DNA of 64,000 nucleotides from Bacteroidales bacterium (GTDB lineage Bacteria; Bacteroidota; Bacteroidia; Bacteroidales; UBA932): NCBI GenBank assembly GCA_017471045.1, contig JAFUWZ010000007.1, positions 62,001 to 126,000 of the forward strand, read 5' to 3'. Shown piece by piece: positions 18,470 to 26,053 of this stretch (position 1 is its first letter; each line of letters starts with the position of its first letter). The notes under the pieces were generated by a model. It saw only the letters and a program-made list of their open reading frames with translations, ran no database searches and was not told where the DNA came from. The position numbers and the translations under genes were made by a program.

Positions 18470-19611
18470 AATATCAGATCTGAGGGATCGTGGACGACGT
18501 GGTGGGTGCCAAGGTCGAAGGTGACCGTCTGATCGGCCCCGGCAGACACCAGTCCGAAGCCGCCCGTGACGTTGTTGGGCAGGACCGTGGGTTCGATGAT
18601 CGGGATGACGTCGTAGCCGTAAGTCTCCATATTGTTCAGCGCCCGCAGGTAGTTGTAGAAATCCCGGCTGATGCTCCGCAGGTGCAGGCAGAAGCTCGAC
18701 TGCAAGTCCCCTTCGTCCATGTCCGGACAGACCCACATATAACGGTAATCCGGCCAGCTGAACCGCTCGGCCGCGAAGAAAGGACGCACCACGGCCTCCC
18801 CGTCCCGGAACTCCTTGTCCGAGAAACAGCGCATCTGGTTGCTCACCAGGATATCCTCCAACAGGCTGTTCAAGCCACCGGCCGAATACCCATCCTCCAG
18901 GATCGGGTCATGGAAGGTCTGGTAAGCGATCTCGCGGTCCTCCACCCGGTAGTGAGCCGTACTGTCCACGGCCCCGGACTCGTCGAAGCGGCGGAACTCC
19001 CCTTCGTCCAGATGGCTTCCCGCCAGGACGAAATAGTTGTCCTCACCGGGAACATCCCGGATCTTGACCACCATCTCCATATACTCCTCGTCGTAAGAGT
19101 CCGTCCCGTCTATGTCCGTATAATTGAGCGTCCGGACCACCCGATGGGTGTCCACCTGCACCAGCGTGGCCGGCTGCGGCACCGTCACTTCGGCCCAAGC
19201 TTTCAAGGAGCCTTTCGACGCTTCCACCCGGATCTCATCCCCGGGACGGAGCGGAGCGGAGAAGCAATACTCCGTGAACAACGGGTGCCTCCTGCGCACG
19301 ACGGCCTCATAGGCCCGGGTCTCGTCGAAAGGACCCGGATAATTATATTCCTCTTCCTGCGGGACGGGCTGCTCTTCGGCGATGAATTTCTCCCCGTTGA
19401 CCCAGCAGGTCACCGTGGCTCCCGGCAGGGAATCCACCCGGTCGGGATAGCTCAGGGACAGATAGATCGTATGCTCCGTTTCCGAAGTGTACATCTGCGA
19501 CAGCATCGTGATCCGGCCGTCGTTGCGGTCGTATTCGTAACGGATCGTATTTTCGCAGGACGCCAGCACCGCCAGCGCCGCGGTCAGCGTCAAAATCAAA
19601 GTTCTTCTCAT
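18463..19611 (-). CDS. DUF4249 lipoprotein
   Basis: 382 residues. The signal RRTLILTLTAALAVLASCEN is a lipobox with Cys19. The N-terminal beta-sandwich (ITMLSQMYTSETEHTIYLSL, then VTCWVNGEKF) is the DUF4249 pattern. These proteins are encoded directly after a TonB-dependent receptor in many Bacteroidota, as here (5-base gap), and are thought to be its surface partner; the substrate is unknown. The gene converges on and slightly overlaps dapA. Confidence 0.82.
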   Translation of the reverse strand: MRRTLILTLTAALAVLASCENTIRYEYDRNDGRITMLSQMYTSETEHTIYLSLSYPDRVDSLPGATVTCWVNGEKFIAEEQPVPQEEEYNYPGPFDETRAYEAVVRRRHPLFTEYCFSAPLRPGDEIRVEASKGSLKAWAEVTVPQPATLVQVDTHRVVRTLNYTDIDGTDSYDEEYMEMVVKIRDVPGEDNYFVLAGSHLDEGEFRRFDESGAVDSTAHYRVEDREIAYQTFHDPILEDGYSAGGLNSLLEDILVSNQMRCFSDKEFRDGEAVVRPFFAAERFSWPDYRYMWVCPDMDEGDLQSSFCLHLRSISRDFYNYLRALNNMETYGYDVIPIIEPTVLPNNVTGGFGLVSAGADQTVTFDLGTHHVVHDPSDLIFY

Positions 19612-19616
19612 GGCGC

Positions 19617-22070
19617 TCAGAAATTGAAAGTGTAACTCAGGGACGGCAGGATGGGCAGGATCGTGATCTTGTTCATCTTGAGGCTGGTCCCGGTATAATT
19701 GCCCTTGTCGTCATAGTCGGCACCGTAGTCCATGAAGACGAAGTTGGGGTTCATCTGGTTGTAGACATTATAGACGCTGAGGTTCCACACGCTCTCCCCG
19801 TGCCGCTTCTTCCGGTGGTAATTCACCCCCAGGTTGAGCCGGTGGCTCGGCGGGATGCGGAAGTTGTTGCGGTGGTCCACATACTGCGCCGTCGGCAGGT
19901 TAGTCCATTCTCCGGACGCAGAGGACGGCAGCAGGACGCTGACTTCCCGCACCGGAACCGTCGTCGTGCCGCCCGTGGCGAAGGACCACACGGCGTTGAT
20001 GTCCCAGCGCTCGTTGAACTGGTGGTCGATACTGATGTCCAGCGCATGCCGACGGTCATATTTATAGGGGAAGGGGCGGCCGTTGTTGATCGACCCGTCC
20101 GGGAAATGCCGGTCGCTCCTGGCAAGGGTGTAGGCCAGCCAGCCCGTCGTCTTGCCCGCGGTCTTCTGGATCAGCAGTTCCACGCCCCGGGAAGTGCCCC
20201 GGCCCATCTCCACGCGGCTCTCCCAGCCGTCGGAGGTGCCCAGCATCAGCGTCCCGTCCTTGTACTCCAGGATGTTGTCCATCTCCTTCCAGTAGCCCTC
20301 CAGCGAGAATTCCCAGCCCCTCAGGCCGTCGTAATAGACGCCGGCCGAATATTGGTCGGACGTCACGGGCCGGATATCCTTGGTGATCGGGACCCAGAGG
20401 TCCACGGGCAGCGAGATCTGCGACGAGGAGAGCAGGTGGACGTACTGCGCCATCCGGGCATATCCGGCTTTCAGCGTAATATGGCCGTCGGTCGTGTACT
20501 TGGCCGACACGCGCGGCTGCAGACTCCAGTAGGTGCGGCCCTCGGTACTGAACATCGACAGATGGAGGCCCGGATTGACCGTCAGGTGATCCCCGATGCT
20601 GAAATCATCCTCGGCATAGACAGACAGGTCGTGCCCGTAATAGATCTTCTTGGGATCGGTGAAGTGGAAGGTCGTATCGACCTGCACCTTCTCGGCCTCG
20701 ATCTCCCGGTCCACGGCCGACATACGCTCGGGGATGAAGGTGTGGTAGATGTACTCCGCACCGAACTTGACCAGATGCTGCGGAGAGGGGCTGTAGTCGA
20801 AGTCCATCTTGGCGCTCCAGTCCCGGATGCCCGAGTGGTAATTCAGGTGGTAGCGGCTGACGGATTTGATGCCGTTCTCGATCTCCGTTTCCGCCGAGCC
20901 GGCGTTCATCACCATGTTGTACGCATTGCAGGCGACGGTCGTGTTGGCAAAAAGCCGGCTGCTGAACACATGGTTCCAGCGCAAGGAAGCGACCGAATTG
21001 CCCCAGAAGACGCCCACGTCCGTGCGGCTGTTCCAGCTGCGCTTCGTGGTCTTGTCGGTCGGGTCCCAATTGTATTCCCCCTTGTCCTCTTCATTGAAGA
21101 GGAAACGGTCCCGGCCGTGGTAAGCGCCGAGGTAGATGCGATCCTTGTCGCTGAGGCGCCAGGTCAACTTGCCGTTGAGGTCATAGAAATAATAATTGCC
21201 ATAGGCGTCGTCCAGAAAGTGGCGGATGACCGGCCCGTAGAAGACCGTATGCATCCCGCGGGCGCTGAGCGAATAAGCCAGCTTGTCCTTGATGATCGGG
21301 CCTTCGAGATGGGCTTTGTCGCTGATCAGGCCGATACCCACCGAGCCGTGGGTCTCCTTCATGTTGCCGTCGTTGGTACGGATGTCCACGATGCTGGACA
21401 CGCGCCCGCCGTAGCGGGCGGGGAAAGAGCCCTTGTAGAGCGTCACTTTCTTGACCGCCTCCGGCTGGAAGACGGAGAAAAGGCCCAGCATGTGATCGAC
21501 ATTGTAGATCGGCACGCCGTCGAGCAGGATCAGGTTCTCGTCCGGACCGCCGCCACGCACATACAGGCCCGTCATGCCCTCGTTGCCGCCCTGCACGCCC
21601 GGCATCATCTGCAGGACCTTCAGCACATCGGCTTCGCCGAAAAGGACCGGCGTGTGCTGGATCTGCGCCAGGGGGATGTCCACCGCGCCGAGGTAGGTGG
21701 ACTGGATGCCGGCCTCTTTCTGCGCCACCACCGTGGCGCCGGACAGGATCTCGCCGGCCTGCAAGGCGATGTTGACCACCGTGTCGCGCCGCAGGTCCAG
21801 GTGCAGGACCTGATCCCGGTAGCCGACATAGGAATACTGGAAGTCATACGAACCGGCGGGGAGGGTCAAGGTATAATATCCGTAATTGTTGGTGACCGCG
21901 CCCTGGCGGGACTTTCCCTCGACCAGACCGGCGCCGATCAGCGTCTCGCCGCTGGCCCCGTCCATGATATGTCCGCTGATGGTCACTTTGTGCTGCGCCC
22001 AGGCGCCGGGCGTCCAAAAAACTGCAAGCAGCACCGCCGCCTGCAGCATCCGTCTCCTCATTTCTTTCAT
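19617..22070 (-). CDS. TonB-dependent outer-membrane receptor
   Basis: 817 residues. A signal peptide ends at GAWAQ (about residue 26). A carboxypeptidase-regulatory-like domain follows (VTISGHIMDGASGETLIGAG), then a plug domain with LKVLQMMPGVQGGNEG and LLDGVPIYN, and a 22-strand barrel ending LPSLSYTFNF with the terminal Phe expected of outer-membrane proteins. It imports an unknown ligand through the outer membrane with energy from TonB. It is first in a two-gene operon with the DUF4249 lipoprotein; this pairing differs from SusC/SusD. Confidence 0.93.
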   Translation of the reverse strand: MKEMRRRMLQAAVLLAVFWTPGAWAQHKVTISGHIMDGASGETLIGAGLVEGKSRQGAVTNNYGYYTLTLPAGSYDFQYSYVGYRDQVLHLDLRRDTVVNIALQAGEILSGATVVAQKEAGIQSTYLGAVDIPLAQIQHTPVLFGEADVLKVLQMMPGVQGGNEGMTGLYVRGGGPDENLILLDGVPIYNVDHMLGLFSVFQPEAVKKVTLYKGSFPARYGGRVSSIVDIRTNDGNMKETHGSVGIGLISDKAHLEGPIIKDKLAYSLSARGMHTVFYGPVIRHFLDDAYGNYYFYDLNGKLTWRLSDKDRIYLGAYHGRDRFLFNEEDKGEYNWDPTDKTTKRSWNSRTDVGVFWGNSVASLRWNHVFSSRLFANTTVACNAYNMVMNAGSAETEIENGIKSVSRYHLNYHSGIRDWSAKMDFDYSPSPQHLVKFGAEYIYHTFIPERMSAVDREIEAEKVQVDTTFHFTDPKKIYYGHDLSVYAEDDFSIGDHLTVNPGLHLSMFSTEGRTYWSLQPRVSAKYTTDGHITLKAGYARMAQYVHLLSSSQISLPVDLWVPITKDIRPVTSDQYSAGVYYDGLRGWEFSLEGYWKEMDNILEYKDGTLMLGTSDGWESRVEMGRGTSRGVELLIQKTAGKTTGWLAYTLARSDRHFPDGSINNGRPFPYKYDRRHALDISIDHQFNERWDINAVWSFATGGTTTVPVREVSVLLPSSASGEWTNLPTAQYVDHRNNFRIPPSHRLNLGVNYHRKKRHGESVWNLSVYNVYNQMNPNFVFMDYGADYDDKGNYTGTSLKMNKITILPILPSLSYTFNF

Positions 22071-22163
22071 TCCGATCGGTTTTTCATCGTTTTCTCTTTA
22101 TTGCTTCAATTAGCATGCCTGATGACAAAAACGCAGCTTCCACCGGAATACGTCTAACAATCG

Positions 22164-22337
22164 TCAATTATTCCCACCTGAATTGTTCTGTGAATATATA
22201 AACCAAGTAACCCCTTCTTCTCTGTTGTTTTGTTGATACTGCTCCAATAGTTTTCTTGCTCTATCTAAGCCATTTTCGAGAAAATGCATCTTGTTATTAT
22301 GATCCCCTCGTTGACCAGAAACAACATCGTCAGCCAT
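22164..22337 (-). CDS. Small open frame, 57 residues, uncertain
   Basis: The minus strand has an ATG at 22337 and a TGA at 22166-22164. The translation is hydrophilic, with a helical centre (LDRARKLLEQYQQNNREEG) and ends WFIYSQNNSGGNN. The local base composition is clearly richer in AT than the neighbours. It looks coding by composition but I recognise no family, and it sits beside a decayed gene fragment, so it could be the tail of a lost gene. Confidence 0.25.
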   Translation of the reverse strand: MADDVVSGQRGDHNNKMHFLENGLDRARKLLEQYQQNNREEGVTWFIYSQNNSGGNN

Positions 22338-22366
22338 CGGGGTGAGGAGGGGGTGTAGTAACGGGC

Positions 22367-22459
22367 GTCGAAGTCCCGGGCGGAACGGTCGAGGTCAGAC
22401 TTCCCGAACTGAAGCACGTCACCGGCCCCTACCAGGACTTCACGACAATGAACATCCCG
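22367..22459 (+). pseudogene. Remnant of a GH106-like gene (internal deletion)
   Basis: Bases about 22367-22438 match 26473-26545 of the intact GH106-like gene with one mismatch, and 22432-22459 match 26845-26872 with one mismatch. The roughly 300 intervening bases are missing, and the join is at CCAGGAC, which occurs at both deletion ends in the intact gene. Sequence before and after is unrelated, and no open frame of use remains. Confidence 0.85.
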
Positions 22460-22466
22460 TCCTGCA

Positions 22467-22509
22467 GGCGACATTTTTTCCGAAAGGGGCGACAGTTTTT
22501 TCGAAACGG
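22467..22509. repeat. Imperfect tandem repeat, 2 x 21-22 bp
   Basis: GGCGACATTTTTTCCGAAA (22467-22485) and GGCGACAGTTTTTTCGAAA (22488-22506) are near-identical units in direct order, one period being two helical turns. They lie just upstream of the promoter of the AraC-type regulator gene, so they may be a protein-binding site. Confidence 0.5.
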
Positions 22510-22552
22510 CGTATATGCGGCTGTTTTTCCTGCTCCCCCGCCTAAAAAAACT

Positions 22553-22560
22553 TATTTTTG
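22553..22560 (+). promoter_or_regulatory. -7 box of the AraC-type regulator gene
   Basis: TATTTTTG fits TAnnTTTG and ends 20 bases before the chosen ATG at 22581. Confidence 0.5.
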
Positions 22561-22580
22561 CACCCCAGTATGCTCACCGT

Positions 22581-24251
22581 ATGAGGAAGTATCTGCACTT
22601 CATGGCCGCCATCGTTCTTGCCTGGGCTTGCGCTTCGCCGGCCCATCATGCCGGTGTGCCCGCCGACGGGACGGATTCTCCGGCCCGCATCCAGGAGCTG
22701 GCGAAGACGGACTACGAAGCAGCCATGAAGCGGGCCGGTGAAGCACTGCGCAACGGACGGCTCAGCGCCTTTACCGCCAACGAGCTGCGCGCCAGGCTCA
22801 CCTACCAATATACGGAAGACTATGCTTCCGCCGCCGGATATCTGCGGAAAGCCCTGGAGCAGGACGAGGCCAAGGATCCCGGCATCCGCTCGGAGCTCTT
22901 GTACCATCTGACGACGATTCTTCGGAACAGCCGGGACTTCACGGCCCTCCTGGCCACATGCGCCGAAGGGAAAGAATGTGCCCGACAGGCCGGCAAGCCA
23001 TTCGAGGAATACGCCTTCGACTTCATGGCGGGCAACGGCCTCTATGACCTGGGAGAAGAAGATACCGCCTTTGAGATGATGCGTACCGCCCTCTCCAAGG
23101 CGACGGCCATCGCCTCGACAGAACCGGAATACGGTCATCTGCTGTACTTTACGGGGCAGTACATCAACACGCTTTTGGAAGAAAAGGACTACCCGGCGGC
23201 GCTTTCAGTCTGCAGTGCCTACGAAGGGCTCATCAGCCGTATGGAAAGTACCTTCCCCGGGGTTGATCCCTCCTACATCGACCGCTGCCGCTTCTACCTG
23301 GACCTCCACCGCGCTGTGTGCCAATCCTATCTGGGAGAGCCGGAGGCCGCCTCCAAAACCTTCGGCAGAGCCCTGATGCGGGATTATGCCGGCACCAGCG
23401 GCGGGAAATCCCTCCTCGTGGAATACTATGCCGCTTCCGGAGAGCCGGACAAGATCCTGGACCTCTACCGGAACGAATTGCCCTACACGGATCCCGATAC
23501 GGTGAGCCGTGCCTATCGCTTTCGCATCGCCCGCCTCCGGGAAGCGTTCGCCAACGCCGGAATCCCCGAAAAAGCGCGTGAATACCAGGAAAGATACGAC
23601 ATCTTGAGCCGCAAGATAAAGGCCAAAGAACAAGCCGAAGGGACCCTGGTGGGGGCAGCGAAATACGATACGCAGCGGTACCGCTTCCAGCTGGAAGACA
23701 CGACCCGGATGCTGAAGAAAAACCAGCGGCTGATTTTCGCTCTCATCATCGTCTTCGCCCTCGCGATCGGCATCCTTCTCCTGATTACGCAGAGAAAAGC
23801 CCGGCAGCACAGCCAAGAGACCCGCGCGCTGGAAAAGAGCCTGAGCGCCATCCGACGCCAGGTCTCCATCATCGCAGGAAAAGAGCTGCAAACAACCGCC
23901 CCCGAAGGGCATGGCGCGCAGCAACCGGCCTCCCTCAAAGACCTTGTCGAAGGCCAAAAACTCTACCTCAACAAGAGCCTCAACCGCCAGACCGCGAGCG
24001 GACTCCTCGGAAAAACCGCCTACGAGATAGACAAGATGCTGGAAGAAATCGCTCCCGGCATCAGCTTCCCGGACTATATCAAGAGCCTCCGCATCCGCCA
24101 CGCCCTGGAACTTATAGGACAGAATCCCGACATCCCCATTGCCGAACTTGCCGACCGCAGCGGCTTCTACAGCCTCCGCACCTTCCAGCGCTCCTTCCTC
24201 GCCGTCACCGGCAAAACCCCCAGCGAATATGCACAAACATTGAAACGATAA
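22581..24251 (+). CDS. Membrane-anchored AraC-family regulator with periplasmic TPR region
   Basis: 556 residues from the ATG at 22581, which starts a lipoprotein-like signal (RKYLHFMAAIVLAWACASP); the longer frame adds 22 residues across the promoter. Residues about 30-385 are helical, TPR-like, with repeated Ala/Tyr/Leu pairs. One transmembrane helix (LIFALIIVFALAIGILLLIT, about 390-410) is followed by a linker and a C-terminal AraC helix-turn-helix (IAELADRSGFYSLRTFQRSF). Such proteins sense an outer signal and bind DNA from the membrane. The three small secreted genes directly downstream are its likely targets. Confidence 0.85.
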   Translation: MRKYLHFMAAIVLAWACASPAHHAGVPADGTDSPARIQELAKTDYEAAMKRAGEALRNGRLSAFTANELRARLTYQYTEDYASAAGYLRKALEQDEAKDPGIRSELLYHLTTILRNSRDFTALLATCAEGKECARQAGKPFEEYAFDFMAGNGLYDLGEEDTAFEMMRTALSKATAIASTEPEYGHLLYFTGQYINTLLEEKDYPAALSVCSAYEGLISRMESTFPGVDPSYIDRCRFYLDLHRAVCQSYLGEPEAASKTFGRALMRDYAGTSGGKSLLVEYYAASGEPDKILDLYRNELPYTDPDTVSRAYRFRIARLREAFANAGIPEKAREYQERYDILSRKIKAKEQAEGTLVGAAKYDTQRYRFQLEDTTRMLKKNQRLIFALIIVFALAIGILLLITQRKARQHSQETRALEKSLSAIRRQVSIIAGKELQTTAPEGHGAQQPASLKDLVEGQKLYLNKSLNRQTASGLLGKTAYEIDKMLEEIAPGISFPDYIKSLRIRHALELIGQNPDIPIAELADRSGFYSLRTFQRSFLAVTGKTPSEYAQTLKR

Positions 24252-24259
24252 ACATCACT

Positions 24260-24802
24260 ATGAAAAGAATCACATTCCTTCTTGCAGCCGTTTTCTGCAC
24301 GGCAAGCCTCTTTGCGCAGACGTCCAGACTCCCCGATATCCGGGAGATTACGAGCGTCGAAAACGAAAACACCGGTGAGACGGTGGCCGTCGTCAACATC
24401 CCCGTCGACAGCATCAGCCACTACTGGCTCCATCTCGGGAACATGGGCATCGGAAACAAAACGGTCCAGATAAACCTGGATCCCGTTTACAATCTCTATA
24501 TTCCCCTCGGAGGCTCTGTCGCGGAAGCCGTTGCTACGATGGAAGAGCTCAAGACGCTCCTCAAGGAACCCAAGGGTACCCGGCGAGACATTCAGGGCAG
24601 TTTCAAACCCTTCTTCCCCTCGGAGCAGCTGGAGACCATTCAGGTTTACAAGTTCAAACTCATCGTTGAGAACAAGCTGCAGTTTGTCCTTGAGCGCGAC
24701 GGTTACGAGCGTGTCGCCTACCTCGCCCAATCCGAATTCAATTCGCTCCTCCGTGGCCTGAAGCTCTACGGGAAAATACATCCCTCCCAAGACTTGAAAT
24801 AA
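24260..24802 (+). CDS. Secreted protein of unknown function
   Basis: 180 residues. Signal peptide KRITFLLAAVFCTASLFAQ, cleaved after about residue 20. The mature part is mixed alpha/beta (VAVVNIPVDSISHYWLHLGN, then a long acidic/basic helix region MEELKTLLKEPKGTRRD). I recognise no family. It follows the AraC-type regulator after 8 bases and precedes two more secreted genes, so it is probably part of the same operon. Confidence 0.7.
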   Translation: MKRITFLLAAVFCTASLFAQTSRLPDIREITSVENENTGETVAVVNIPVDSISHYWLHLGNMGIGNKTVQINLDPVYNLYIPLGGSVAEAVATMEELKTLLKEPKGTRRDIQGSFKPFFPSEQLETIQVYKFKLIVENKLQFVLERDGYERVAYLAQSEFNSLLRGLKLYGKIHPSQDLK

Positions 24803-24813
24803 AGCTATAGTAT

Positions 24814-25242
24814 ATGAAAATCAAGCATATCCTCGTTGCGCTCGCCGCCCTGTTCCTTTCCGGCGCGGCTCTTTCGGCCCAGACCCCCGAAGAGATTGTC
24901 GAGAAGATGATGGCCCAGATGGATCGGGGCCGGATCAAAGGCTTCTCGATGGACCTGAACATGAAAATACCCGTCCTCGGCACGGTCCACTCCCACAACA
25001 GCGTTTTGAGTGACAAGCTGAAAACCGAAGTCAGCAGCAAAGAGAAATCGTCCATCGTCTGGTGCGACGCCAAGGAAATGGAACTGACCGTTTCCAAGGC
25101 AAACTACCTGCCGCTACGCTTGAGCACTAAGACCCTGCTGGCCTCCGTGAACATCGAGAACTACACCATCGGGGTCACGGAAGACCGTGTCACCTTTGAC
25201 CCGGCGGCCTATCCGGGCGCGACCGTGATCGACAAACGGTGA
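24814..25242 (+). CDS. Small secreted protein, LolA-like outline (uncertain)
   Basis: 142 residues with signal peptide ending GAALSAQ (about residue 23). TPEEIVEKMMAQMDRGRIKG followed by short beta strands (FSMDLNMKIPVLGTV, SSIVWCDAKEMEL) resembles the start of LolA/DUF4292-like lipid-binding folds, but the protein is short and the match is only in outline. It lies 11 bases after the previous secreted gene and likely shares its transcript. Confidence 0.6.
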   Translation: MKIKHILVALAALFLSGAALSAQTPEEIVEKMMAQMDRGRIKGFSMDLNMKIPVLGTVHSHNSVLSDKLKTEVSSKEKSSIVWCDAKEMELTVSKANYLPLRLSTKTLLASVNIENYTIGVTEDRVTFDPAAYPGATVIDKR

Positions 25243-25292
25243 GAGGATGTCCCCGATGAAAAAAACAGTAACACTTTCTTAAAATTATTACT

Positions 25293-25868
25293 ATGAAACG
25301 TATTATTACCCTCCTCGTGCTGGCAGCTGCCTGCACCGCTGCCTATGCGCAGAAAGCCCCTCAGAGCGCTTCCTACAGCGAGCTCAAAAACTACTACAAA
25401 GCCTCCGACTATGTCAAGAGCGCCGTGGACCCCTATTCCGTCTTCTGGATCGGCCTTGAATCTTTCGGCGCTCCCGGAACCGGCCAGTTCATCATGAAGG
25501 AGACCGGCCGCGGCTGGGCATTCCTGGGCAGCAGCGTCGCCCTCGCGACGACTACGAGCATCCTGAGCCAGAACGTCGTTAATATGATTGAGAAAGGCGC
25601 CGACGGTAAATGGAACATCCCCGAAGCGAGCAAAGACAAAGCCAACGGCTACCTCGCCGCCGTCGGTGGACTGATGGTCGCCCAGCTCAGCGTGAGCATC
25701 TGGTCCTGCATCGACGCCGTAAAGATTGCAAAAGTCAAGAACCAGTACTACCAGGACGCCCAGGGCAAACATGCCTTCTCCGCCACGCTCCACCCCTCCT
25801 TCGACCTCGCCCAAAGCGGCTCTTCCGTCGTCCCGACCGCCGGAATGGCCCTCAACGTCAGGTTCTGA
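25293..25868 (+). CDS. Secreted protein, possibly DUF5683-like
   Basis: 191 residues. Signal peptide ends CTAAYAQ (about residue 19). The segment GAPGTGQFIMKETGRGWAFL resembles the P-G-x-GQ start of DUF5683-type proteins, with two hydrophobic stretches after it (LGSSVALATTTSIL and VGGLMVAQLSVSIW), suggesting a membrane-associated protein. Function unknown. It is the last gene of the regulator-led cluster; a strong hairpin terminator follows. Confidence 0.65.
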   Translation: MKRIITLLVLAAACTAAYAQKAPQSASYSELKNYYKASDYVKSAVDPYSVFWIGLESFGAPGTGQFIMKETGRGWAFLGSSVALATTTSILSQNVVNMIEKGADGKWNIPEASKDKANGYLAAVGGLMVAQLSVSIWSCIDAVKIAKVKNQYYQDAQGKHAFSATLHPSFDLAQSGSSVVPTAGMALNVRF

Positions 25869-25889
25869 GCCGACTCCTGCCCTATCCCC

Positions 25890-25920
25890 TGCCACCGGAG
25901 CCATCCTCCGGTGGCATTTT
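25890..25920 (+). terminator. Rho-independent terminator
   Basis: TGCCACCGGA (25890-25899) pairs perfectly with TCCGGTGGCA (25907-25916), followed by TTTT. It ends the cluster that starts at the AraC-type regulator. Confidence 0.85.
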
Positions 25921-26041
25921 CGTCCCAGCCCCCGCCCGGCCCATGACCGGCGGGCAATGGGGAGGGCGCGACCCAGAAGCTGTCGGTTGTATAATTGCTG
26001 TCACAATTTATTTGCAGACCGTCATAATGACCAAATTTGCG

Positions 26042-26049
26042 TAAATTTG
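26042..26049 (+). promoter_or_regulatory. -7 box abutting the GH106-like start codon
   Basis: TAAATTTG is an exact TAnnTTTG box only four bases before the ATG at 26054, implying an mRNA that starts at or very near the start codon. The nearest TTTG upstream (26011-26014) is 27 bp away, which is long. Confidence 0.5.
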
Positions 26050-26053
26050 CGTC

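Noticed and set aside
22265-22474. A 69-residue minus-strand frame over the GH106-like remnant
   Set aside because: It is antisense to a decayed gene fragment and in a different frame from the AT-rich small frame; it looks like a shadow.
23900-23925. CCCCGAAGGGC in the AraC-type regulator linker, similar to the element core
   Set aside because: No long flanking inverted repeat and the AATGC part is missing; short CCCGAAGGG strings also occur in ordinary motifs such as the GPSGEN block at 38.3 kb.
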